The position numbers and the translations under genes were made by a program. Below, piece by piece: positions 16,584-23,663 of a stretch of 39,102 nucleotides of DNA. The number at the start of each line of letters is the position of its first letter. Within the stretch, counting starts at the first letter, position 1. Below the pieces are notes generated by a model that searched no databases, had not been told where the DNA came from, and saw nothing but the letters and a program-made list of their open reading frames with translations. Source of the stretch: Alphaproteobacteria bacterium (GTDB lineage Bacteria > Pseudomonadota > Alphaproteobacteria > SHVZ01); assembly GCA_016869285.1 (NCBI GenBank), contig VGEN01000026.1:1-39102 (forward strand), written 5' to 3'.

Positions 16584-17124
16584 CAGGAGTCTGAGAAGCG
16601 CCGAAATCGGAGTGATCGTAGTCGAGGAGCTTGAGCCGCCGCAGGCGCTACTCCTGCGTAGCCGTGCTGACGATCACGTCGCGATGCGAGCCTTCGCCGA
16701 CGCGCTTCAAGCGCCTCTCCCGGATCCCGGAAAGGCTCGGCAGTCGCCCGTGAACCTGACGCTCTGGATGGCACCGGACCAGTGGCTGCTCCTGACGCCC
16801 TCGCACATCATGGAGCAGGCGTCGCCAAGGCTTCGCACCGCGACCCTGAACGGCCACGCCGCCGCCGTCGATGTCAGCGATGCACTGTCCTATATCGTGC
16901 TGTCCGGCACCGGCGCCGAGGAGGTGCTGAGCGCTGGCTGCAGCGTCGATCTCGCGAGTTTGGCCTGCGACCGTGTGATTCGAGCGCCCGTGGAGCTCGC
17001 TGATGTGACGTTACTGAAAATCAAAGCCCGACACCGCTTTCTGCTCATCATCGAGCGTCCAATAGCTCCATATCTTTGGAGTTGGTTGGTCGACGCAGCG
17101 CTCGGGATTGCACCTCGTTCCTGA
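16576..17124 (+). CDS. soxG: Sarcosine oxidase subunit gamma (SoxG)
   Basis: A 182-residue gamma subunit with the family's LTLWMAPDQWLLL core (residues about 54-66) and the C-terminal HRFLLIIERPIAPYLWSWL segment. SoxG is structural and resembles GcvT-type folds. It overlaps soxA by 8 nt, implying coupled translation. It closes the SBP-soxBDAG operon. No glyA, purU, folD or gcv genes follow, unlike many sox operons, so C1 processing must be encoded elsewhere. Confidence 0.9.
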   Translation: MFSRSLRSAEIGVIVVEELEPPQALLLRSRADDHVAMRAFADALQAPLPDPGKARQSPVNLTLWMAPDQWLLLTPSHIMEQASPRLRTATLNGHAAAVDVSDALSYIVLSGTGAEEVLSAGCSVDLASLACDRVIRAPVELADVTLLKIKARHRFLLIIERPIAPYLWSWLVDAALGIAPRS

Positions 17125-17145
17125 GTGGTTGGAAGACGCCCCCTA

Positions 17146-17171
17146 GTAGGAAACACGACAAATCTGCTGAG
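17146..17171 (+). repeat. 26-bp dispersed repeat, copy 2
   Basis: Matches 7672-7697 at 23 of 26 positions, same orientation, beginning 22 nt after the soxG stop. The rest of the 227-bp gap to 17351 shows no gene; a GTGTC...GACAC pair near 17195-17221 could form a weak hairpin. Like copy 1 it follows the last gene of a rightward operon. Confidence 0.55.
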
Positions 17172-17351
17172 GTGCTAGGTGCAGCAGAAAAGGTGTCTGC
17201 CGGTCAGAGATGAGGACACCGGTAGAAGGCGGGCACGAAGGATGTCTTTGCTACCCGGACCCTGGAGGTCGACTGCGGTTTCTTTCTCTCTCCGGTGCCG
17301 GCTGATTGGACAGTGAAGATCGAAACGTTGGACGATTGACGCGGGCGGCTC

Positions 17352-17462
17352 ATGGCACAACCCAAACTCTCCTACGTCGGCGACGGCGCGATCCAGAAGC
17401 TGCTCATGCGGTACGGCTGCCCGACGCCGTTTCACGTCGTCCGCATGCGCTTCTGGGGGTGA
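17352..17462 (+). CDS. Small ORF, 36 residues, unknown function
   Basis: A 36-codon frame (ATG 17352, TGA 17460-17462) with the sequence feature AIQKLLMRYGCPTPFHVVRMRFWG at its end. I recall short rhizobial proteins with a similar IQRLLxRYxCPxPFHxVRxRF pattern annotated as hypothetical; that is memory, not a search. It ends 4 nt before the GTG of the next gene, so the two are probably coupled. It could be a truncated version of a longer relative, since similar proteins seem to continue past the final Gly. Confidence 0.45.
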   Translation: MAQPKLSYVGDGAIQKLLMRYGCPTPFHVVRMRFWG

Positions 17463-17466
17463 GATC

Positions 17467-18090
17467 GTGAGCCCCGCGCAGAAGGTTTCGCCGGTCAAGA
17501 CGATCGAGGCCTTTTGGCCTGCAGGGCTCCCGACCTTCGATAGCGCGGAGGAGGCGAACGCCTTCTTCCAAGCCTTGATGGGCCTCTGGAACCATCTCGC
17601 CGGTTATCAGTCTGGCTCACGATCCCTGAAGCTGACGAAGGTCGGCGCGATCAATACCCGCGAAGGGCTGCACGCTGCCGCCAAGACCCGGGTCGAAGAA
17701 TTGTATGAAGGGTTCATGCGCGGATTCACCGGCGGCCAGGAGGATCTGGACGTTCCGGCCGGCGTCGGCGGTCTCCTCACTCGGATCGAGAAGGGGATCG
17801 AACTGCTCGCGACGGCTCGCAATACATTCGCTCGCCCTCCGGGGCCCGAGGATGCGGGCATACTGGCCGAACTGAGCGGGATATTCCCCGTGGTCGATCG
17901 CGCGCTTCATGACGACCTGAACGCGATCGCCGTGGCGGTCACACGTTGGCGCAGCGGCCAGGCGCCGCTCGGCGCGCGTCTCAATTCAATCAACAATCGC
18001 CGGCTGCTGAAGCCCATCGGCAACATTCCGCCAGCGGAAGCCGAGGAACGCCCTAACGCTATGCTCGGAGAGCAGAAACAGGCAGCGTGA
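17467..18090 (+). CDS. Conserved hypothetical protein, possibly UPF0149/YecA-like
   Basis: A 207-residue protein starting at GTG 17467, preceded by GGGGGTGAG. It is mostly helical with no signal peptide or membrane segment. The stretch ANAFFQALMGLWNHL (residues about 31-45) and EELYEGFMRGF (77-87) recall UPF0149 (YgfB/YecA) proteins, but the match is weak. The C-terminus is charged and Pro/Glu-rich. It pairs with the small ORF just upstream. I cannot assign a function, and nothing ties it to the sox operon or to the convergent SMP-30 gene. The 137-bp gap that follows shows nothing clear. Confidence 0.65.
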   Translation: MSPAQKVSPVKTIEAFWPAGLPTFDSAEEANAFFQALMGLWNHLAGYQSGSRSLKLTKVGAINTREGLHAAAKTRVEELYEGFMRGFTGGQEDLDVPAGVGGLLTRIEKGIELLATARNTFARPPGPEDAGILAELSGIFPVVDRALHDDLNAIAVAVTRWRSGQAPLGARLNSINNRRLLKPIGNIPPAEAEERPNAMLGEQKQAA

Positions 18091-18227
18091 CTCAAATGAA
18101 ACAGCCTCCGATCCAATAGTCGACGTGCCCGCTCGCGATCGCGGTATTGCGCTCGACTGGAAGTTCCGCGCCTTGCCCCGTCGGCCGGGCAGAGTCAGAC
18201 CGGCTCAAAGCTCGGGGGCTCTTCGTC

Positions 18228-19112
18228 TCAGTTCGGCTGAGGCATGGTGAAGATGGGTTCCGGGATTCCCCGCACCCCAAGGCCGTGGATGACGAAGACC
18301 TTGCCGGCGTCGGGCCAGGCCGACCGCGCGTCGGCTGGTAGTAGGCGCGTGGACGAGGTGACGTAGAGCGTTCGCAGATCCGGGCCGCCGAAGGCGACCA
18401 TGGTCGGATGCTTGGCCGGCACAGGGATGCGCCGGAGCATCCGGCCCTCCGGCGAGATGCAGGCGACCGCGGCACCATGCACGAGCGCGCACCAGTAGTT
18501 GCCATCCTCATCGCAGGTGGCGCCGTCGACGAGCCCTTCGATGTCGGACGTCGAGAAGAACCGGCGCCGGTTCCCGATGGCACCGCTGTCGATATCCAGG
18601 TCATATAACCAGACCGTTTCGTCCCGGGTGTCGGCAAAATACATGCGCCGGTCATCGGGAGAGAAGGCGATGCCGTTGCCGATGATGAACCCGCCGTCCA
18701 TCCGCCTGACCGAGAGATCAGGGTCGAGGCGGAATATCTCGGCCTCGCGCCCGACGAACTCCAGATAGACGCTGGCGCACCAGTAGCGGCCGCGCCGATC
18801 GCACTTGCCGTCGTTCAGCATCAGTTGCGGGTGGCGCTCGACCGGATTGGCGATCGGCGAGACACGCCCGCTCGCCAGGTCGATATGGTTGAAGCCCGTG
18901 CGCATGCCGCCGATCAGCGTCCCGTCCGCGCAGAAGACAAAGGAGCCAATATCGGCCGGCATCGCGAAGCTCTCGACGGCTCCCGTCTCCGGGTCGAGGC
19001 GGCGGATCGCCGGGGCGAAGGCGTCGACCCAGTAGAGGCGCTGTTGCCCCATGTGCCAGATCGCCCCTTCTCCAAGGATGTCCGGGTGATGGCTGGCTAT
19101 GCTCAACCGCAT
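18228..19112 (-). CDS. SMP-30/gluconolactonase-family lactonase (second copy)
   Basis: A 294-residue beta-propeller protein with the canonical metal ligands: E15 (GEGAIW), N100 (LMLNDGK), N146 (GNGIAFSPDD) and D196 (VDGATCD). It is more typical of the family than the one at 6710, to which it is only distantly similar. The start at 19112 is where homology begins; open sequence upstream reads over the gap and the dehydrogenase in a non-coding frame. It lies 76 nt after the dehydrogenase on the same strand. Likely role: hydrolysis of an aldonolactone or similar lactone, perhaps formed by a dehydrogenase of the same operon. Confidence 0.87.
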   Translation of the reverse strand: MRLSIASHHPDILGEGAIWHMGQQRLYWVDAFAPAIRRLDPETGAVESFAMPADIGSFVFCADGTLIGGMRTGFNHIDLASGRVSPIANPVERHPQLMLNDGKCDRRGRYWCASVYLEFVGREAEIFRLDPDLSVRRMDGGFIIGNGIAFSPDDRRMYFADTRDETVWLYDLDIDSGAIGNRRRFFSTSDIEGLVDGATCDEDGNYWCALVHGAAVACISPEGRMLRRIPVPAKHPTMVAFGGPDLRTLYVTSSTRLLPADARSAWPDAGKVFVIHGLGVRGIPEPIFTMPQPN

Positions 19113-19188
19113 ACGATCGGCCTCACATCGAAGATCACGCACAACGTGATCGAGATCTTCCTGAAGTAGGCGACGCCCGCGCCGGAGG

Positions 19189-20109
19189 TCAGTCCCGGTC
19201 GCCGGCGCCGATCCGGACGCCCTCCCGGCCTTCGATGATCCGCGCGACATCAGTGATGTCGTCGTCGATGTCGAGATGGCCGATCGTCTCGACGAACAGC
19301 GAGGCCGCGGCGCGGTTGAGCGGGCAGGCGACAGCGAGCCGATCTGCCAGCGCTTGCCAGGCACGCAGGTCCTTGCCAATGATCTGGAGGCTGCCGCCCC
19401 AGTCGAACCGGCGGGTGACGACCTGTTGGCGCACGATCACATCGTTGGCGTGGCTGGAGCCGGTGCCGGCGGCTATCAGATCGGCCACTTTGCCCGGATC
19501 GGCGCCGGCCCTGATCGCCATCGCCAGCCCCTCGATCGACGCCATCAGATTGGTCGTGGCGATGTTGTTGTTGATCAGCTTCACCGCCTGGGCGATGCCG
19601 GGCGCGCGGCCGAAATTGAGCACGACGCGGCTGTAGCAGTCGATGACCGGCCTAGCTCGGTCCAGCGCCGTCGCCGGGCCCGACACCATCGAGGCGAGCG
19701 CGCCCGCGACCGCTCCGACGACACCGCCAGAGATCGGCGCGTCCAGCGTCTCGATGCCCGATGCCGCGAGCGTGCCGGCGAGGCCCTCTATGTGCGCGAC
19801 GCCGGTGGTGCCGAGATGCACATAGGTACGGATCAGCGCACCACCGGCGAGTCCGCGCGGACCGAGGGCGACCGCATCATAGGCATCGACCGTCGACACG
19901 CAGGAGAACACGGTCTCGCAACGGTCGGCGACCTCGCGCGCGTCGCCGGCCACGGTCGCCCCGGCGAGCCCGGCGCAGGCACCTGGATCGGCGTCGTGGA
20001 CGACGACAGCGTGGCCCCGCTCGAGAATGCGCTCGACCATCGGCCGCCCCATCCGGCCGAGGCCGACGAAGCCGATCGCGGACGGTCCGGGGCGTGCCTC
20101 TCCGCCCAT
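19189..20109 (-). CDS. NAD(P)-dependent beta-hydroxyacid dehydrogenase (3-hydroxyisobutyrate dehydrogenase family)
   Basis: A 306-residue beta-hydroxyacid dehydrogenase. The Rossmann motif GFVGLGRMGRPM is at residues 13-24. The substrate-binding DAPISGG is at 123-129, and catalytic K177 with N181 lies in KLINNN. The C-terminal helical domain has the usual GKDL stretch. The family includes 3-hydroxyisobutyrate, tartronate semialdehyde and related dehydrogenases; the substrate is not defined. The start at 20109 shares its A with the cupin stop (TGATG), so translation is coupled. The order is cupin, dehydrogenase, lactonase. Confidence 0.88.
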   Translation of the reverse strand: MGGEARPGPSAIGFVGLGRMGRPMVERILERGHAVVVHDADPGACAGLAGATVAGDAREVADRCETVFSCVSTVDAYDAVALGPRGLAGGALIRTYVHLGTTGVAHIEGLAGTLAASGIETLDAPISGGVVGAVAGALASMVSGPATALDRARPVIDCYSRVVLNFGRAPGIAQAVKLINNNIATTNLMASIEGLAMAIRAGADPGKVADLIAAGTGSSHANDVIVRQQVVTRRFDWGGSLQIIGKDLRAWQALADRLAVACPLNRAAASLFVETIGHLDIDDDITDVARIIEGREGVRIGAGDRD

Positions 20110-20510
20110 CAGCACGCCGCCGCCCGCTCGGGGGATTCGCACTCGTCGGTCGGGAAGTCCGCCGGCAAGACCACCTCGAGCATCTCGCAATCGGGGGAGT
20201 AGTCGAACACCCGGTGGCGGATCCGCGGCGGCTGGATCCAGGACGAGCCCGCGACCATCCGGATCGGATCGCGCCCCTCCATCTGGGTCTCGATCCATCC
20301 CTTCAGCACGTAGACCATCTGGAAGCGGACGCCGTGCGTATGCCACTTCCGCACCTCGTCGGTGCAGGGCGGGATCATCCGCAGCACATGAGCGACGGCG
20401 ACGCCGCCGGTGGCGTCGGCGAAGCCGAGGTCGCGATACCGCGCATAGGGGCGCAGGCCGGGCTTGAAGTCCTGCTCGCTGAAATGGCTGAACGCAAACC
20501 TCTGGCTCAT
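20109..20510 (-). CDS. Cupin-domain protein
   Basis: A 133-residue single-domain cupin. The first metal motif reads KWHTHGVRFQMVYVLKG (H57, H59, Q64 in place of the common Glu). The second is PPRIRHRVFDYS with H99. The start at 20510 is an ATG with a GAGAGAGGGAAGG ribosome site; a TTG seven codons earlier is less likely. Such small cupins can be isomerases, dioxygenases or ligand sensors. As first gene of the cupin-dehydrogenase-lactonase operon it probably acts on the same small acid. The 202 bp upstream to the SDR gene show no clear operator. Confidence 0.8.
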   Translation of the reverse strand: MSQRFAFSHFSEQDFKPGLRPYARYRDLGFADATGGVAVAHVLRMIPPCTDEVRKWHTHGVRFQMVYVLKGWIETQMEGRDPIRMVAGSSWIQPPRIRHRVFDYSPDCEMLEVVLPADFPTDECESPERAAAC

Positions 20511-20712
20511 GGCCTTCCCTCTCTCTGGCAAGCCTATTCGCCGGCCCCAGCCGGCCCGGCCCCGAACGATGCCGCGAGCCCAGGTTCGAATCTAGCAGGA
20601 CTGAGGCGCAAGGGTACGAGGCGACCGCATCATCCGGAACGCGGTCTCCGACAAGGCAAGAGAAGCAGGTGTCAAGGACCGCCCTACGCGCACGGAGTCC
20701 CCAATCAAATTT

Positions 20713-21471
20713 CTAGATTCGCAAATCTATGGTCGCTCCGCCATCGACGATGATCGTTTGTCCATTGATGTACGATGCCTTCCTTGAAGCGAGGAATACT
20801 ACGACCGCAGCCTGTTCCTCCGGTCGTCCCATCCGTTTCATCGGAACTGCTTGCTCGAACGCCTCGTGCGTAACCTCTTTGCCATCCACGAAAACCCTGT
20901 TTTGAGTCTTTGTGAATCCAGGCGCGACCGCGACGACACGAATGTTTTCTGGAGCCCATTCGACAGCGAGCGTTCGCGTAAGCGCCTCCAGCCCCGCTTT
21001 CGACACGGAGTACGAGAGGCGACCGGGCAATCCGATTCGAGCGGCAATCGAGGCGATCGAGATAACCGTCGGATATGGAGACTTCTTGAGGTGAGGAAAT
21101 GCGGCTCGGCAACACCTGAATGCTCCATCGAGGTGCACGTTGGTGATGAATCGCCAGTCTTCGTCAGAGCAGGACTTCGTCCACCTCTGCCTGAAATTCC
21201 CGGCATTATTGACAAGGACATCCAGGCGCCCAAATCGACTGATGACGGCCTCGACTCCCGTGTCGACCGATTGAGTTGACCCAACGTCGATCGCGACCGC
21301 GAAGACCCTCTCGCCACTTGAATCCAGCTTTACTGCGACGGCATTCGCAGCGTCCTCGCGCAGGTCCGATACAACGACGTCGTACCCGTCCTCGATGAAC
21401 TGCTTGCACATTTCCGAACCGAGAGCTCCAGCGCTGCCGGTGACCAGAGCAACAGGGCGACTACCGTTCAT
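20713..21471 (-). CDS. Short-chain dehydrogenase/reductase (SDR)
   Basis: A 252-residue classical SDR: cofactor motif TGSAGALG (residues 11-18), NNAG (88-91), a Ser in SIAS (138-141), and Y154/K158 in YSVSK. The C-terminus ends INGQTIIVDGGATI, as in FabG-like enzymes. D36 after the second strand favours NAD(H). The DNA is visibly less GC-rich than its neighbours, with codons such as TTT, AAA and GAA used freely, suggesting separate acquisition. It is divergent from the aminotransferase. The substrate is unknown. Confidence 0.9.
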   Translation of the reverse strand: MNGSRPVALVTGSAGALGSEMCKQFIEDGYDVVVSDLREDAANAVAVKLDSSGERVFAVAIDVGSTQSVDTGVEAVISRFGRLDVLVNNAGNFRQRWTKSCSDEDWRFITNVHLDGAFRCCRAAFPHLKKSPYPTVISIASIAARIGLPGRLSYSVSKAGLEALTRTLAVEWAPENIRVVAVAPGFTKTQNRVFVDGKEVTHEAFEQAVPMKRMGRPEEQAAVVVFLASRKASYINGQTIIVDGGATIDLRI

Positions 21472-21762
21472 GAGCGAAGGTTAGTCAGTTCATCCCTTGT
21501 GTGCCAGCGCTTCCGAGTGAAGAGAATTTTCATCCGTGGTCTCTTTCCTGGCGACAACGAAGCAAGGACCTGAATCGCCGCCGGGGCTAACGATCGGCCT
21601 CTCGTCCTCCAATAAGCCGGGGCCGCGCCTTCGAGCGCGACACTCTCTTCTCCGGGTCGGTCCACCCATGCGTGCGCGTTTCACGCGCGCAAGGCAATGC
21701 TGCCATCGCATGTTTCCGATTTGCTAGGCTTTTCCAAGTCGCTTTCAGCGAAGGATCCTTCC
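21472..21762. promoter_or_regulatory. Divergent intergenic region with an inverted repeat
   Basis: A 291-bp gap between the SDR and aminotransferase starts. It has no convincing gene. TGCGTGCG (21669-21676) and CGCGCGCA (21684-21691) form an inverted repeat with one mismatch around a 7-bp centre, about 70 bp before the aminotransferase start. It might bind a regulator, but no regulator gene is nearby. A TGCTAGGCT at 21722-21730 resembles an extended -10 for the aminotransferase. Confidence 0.25.
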
Positions 21763-23082
21763 ATGACCCGGACCATCGCCCACCCCGCGAATGCCGACAT
21801 CGCTTCGGCCCTGACCGAAGCCCGAGCCGACTTCGTCAAGCGCAACCCCAAGAGCCAGAAGCTGCACGAGGACGCCTGCGGGAGCCTGCCCGGCGGCAAC
21901 ACGCGGACTGTGTTGTTCTACGGTCCCTTCCCGGTGACGATGGTCAAAGGCCAAGGCGCCAACCTCTGGGACGCCGACGGCAAGAAGTACATCGACTTCC
22001 TCGGCGAGTACACCGCCGGCATCTACGGCCACTCGCACCCGGTGATCCGGAAGGCAATCGATCGGGCGCTCGACGACGGCATCAACCGCGGCGCCCACAA
22101 TCAGATGGAGGGAAAGCTCGCCGCACTGATCTGCGCGCGCTTTCCCACGATCGAGCTCGTGCGCTTCACCAATTCCGGCACGGAAGCGAACCTGATGGCG
22201 ATCACGCTCGCCCGCGCCTTCACCGGTCGCAAGAAGGTGATGGTGTTCGACGGCGGCTACCATGGCGGCATTTTTACCTTCCACGATGGCAACAGTCCTG
22301 TAAACGGGCCCTTCGACTTCGTGATCGCGCCTTACAACGACGCCGAGGGCACCAGGAAGCTGATCGCCGAGGCGGGCAAGGACCTCGCGGTCGTCGCGGT
22401 CGAACCGATGCAGGGCGGCATCGGCTGCATCGCCGCCGACGCGTCGTTCCTCAGGGTGCTGCGCGAGGAAACGCAGAAGATCGGCGCGCTGCTGCTGTTC
22501 GACGAGGTGATGACCTCGCGCCTCTCACCGGGCGGCATGCAAGCGGTCCTCGGCATCACCCCGGACCTGACTACGCTTGGCAAGTACATCGGCGGGGGCA
22601 TGAGCTTCGGCGCCTTCGGCGGTCGCGCCGACATCATGTCGAGGTTCGACCCGCGCCGCGCCGACGCTCTCCCCCACGCCGGCACCTTCAACAACAACAT
22701 CCTCACCATGTCGGCCGGCGTCGTCGGCCTGGAGCGGCTCTATACGCCCGAGGCCGCGGTGAAGCTGAACGCCTTCGGCGACAGACTGCGCGACCGGCTC
22801 AATGCCGCGACCCGCGACAAGGGCCTCAACATGCAGTTCACCGGCATCGGCTCGATGATATGCGTGCACTTCGTCAAGGGTGTGATCAAGTCGGCGAAGG
22901 ACGCCAAGAAGGCGAACAAAGACCTGGGAGAGCTGTTCTTCCTCGATCTGCTCGCCCGCGGCATCTACATCGCGCGCCGCGGCATGATGGCGCTGTCGCT
23001 GCCGCTGACCGAGGCCGACGGCGACCAGCTCGTCGCCGCGGTCGAGGAGTTCGTCTCCTCGCGCAAGCGGCTGCTGCAGTAG
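21763..23082 (+). CDS. Class III PLP aminotransferase (glutamate-1-semialdehyde aminomutase-like)
   Basis: A 439-residue fold-type I PLP enzyme. Key features are TNSGTEANLMA (residues 136-146, phosphate binding), D248 in LLFDEVMTSR (pyridine nitrogen), and the Schiff-base lysine K274 in TLGKYIGGGMSFGAFGG. An AAGGA site precedes the ATG at 21763; an ATG at 21697 in the same frame lies in the leader and is less likely. The family near glutamate-1-semialdehyde aminomutase includes catabolic omega- and beta-aminotransferases, which suits a catabolic island better than haem synthesis. It stands alone, with the dimethylformamidase-like genes beginning 245 bp later. Confidence 0.88.
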   Translation: MTRTIAHPANADIASALTEARADFVKRNPKSQKLHEDACGSLPGGNTRTVLFYGPFPVTMVKGQGANLWDADGKKYIDFLGEYTAGIYGHSHPVIRKAIDRALDDGINRGAHNQMEGKLAALICARFPTIELVRFTNSGTEANLMAITLARAFTGRKKVMVFDGGYHGGIFTFHDGNSPVNGPFDFVIAPYNDAEGTRKLIAEAGKDLAVVAVEPMQGGIGCIAADASFLRVLREETQKIGALLLFDEVMTSRLSPGGMQAVLGITPDLTTLGKYIGGGMSFGAFGGRADIMSRFDPRRADALPHAGTFNNNILTMSAGVVGLERLYTPEAAVKLNAFGDRLRDRLNAATRDKGLNMQFTGIGSMICVHFVKGVIKSAKDAKKANKDLGELFFLDLLARGIYIARRGMMALSLPLTEADGDQLVAAVEEFVSSRKRLLQ

Positions 23083-23326
23083 CGTCGTGCCTGTGTGGCG
23101 TCTGGTATGCATCAGCCCGACATGATCCGTGTCAACTCCGACACCTGCCTGGAATCACCGACGTCTGGCGCAGGGATGTCGGCGCTCCGAGCGTTGCGAA
23201 GCCGCAGCGCCGCGGCTGACCAATGAGAAGCAGCCTGCAAAGCAAGTCGGGCCGCGACTTGAAGCTATTGTGTGACTGCCTTCTTGCTCCATTCGATGTT
23301 CTCGACGTTCTCGCGCCGGAGGATCA

Positions 23327-23653
23327 ATGCGCGACCGCATCGGCAACTTGACCATCAAGATCGATCCGTCCTGGGTCGATCTCGCCGAGGAGTTCCGACG
23401 CAAGCCTTTCGGCGGCCACACGCCGGCGCTGCAGGAGCTGCTTGCCGTCATGCGCTCTCGGCCGATCGAAGGCCGCTACTTCCTCTGGCTCTCCAAGCCG
23501 CACAGCGAATGGACGCTGGCGAAGATGTCGGAGACGCGGCCGCTGAAGCCGATCCTGGTCGGCCCGACCTTCACCTCCATTGAAGAGGCGGAGTGGCACG
23601 TCTTCAAGCTGCGCTGGGAAGCGCTGACCGGCCAGCAGTTAGAGATCTCCTAG
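23327..23653 (+). CDS. N,N-dimethylformamidase-like small (alpha) subunit
   Basis: A 108-residue protein with a GGAGG site 4 nt before its ATG. It is soluble, with Trp-rich segments (FLWLSKPHSEWTLAKM, EWHVFKLRWEAL). I assign it mainly from position: it ends 10 nt before the large-subunit gene, and known dimethylformamidases are alpha/beta pairs with a small subunit of roughly 130 residues. It probably packs on the large subunit and carries no metal site. The 244-bp gap before it has only a weak GTGTC...GACAC pair (23129-23144). Confidence 0.7.
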   Translation: MRDRIGNLTIKIDPSWVDLAEEFRRKPFGGHTPALQELLAVMRSRPIEGRYFLWLSKPHSEWTLAKMSETRPLKPILVGPTFTSIEEAEWHVFKLRWEALTGQQLEIS

Positions 23654-23663
23654 GGAGCCGATC

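Noticed and set aside
21763..23082. hemL (glutamate-1-semialdehyde aminomutase for haem synthesis)
   Set aside because: The fold and the PLP site fit the class, but alphaproteobacteria usually make ALA by ALA synthase and the setting is catabolic, so the symbol hemL is not used.
23129..23144. GTGTC...GACAC pair upstream of the dimethylformamidase-like genes
   Set aside because: Only 5-bp arms, no T tract and no neighbouring regulator; expected by chance in this composition.
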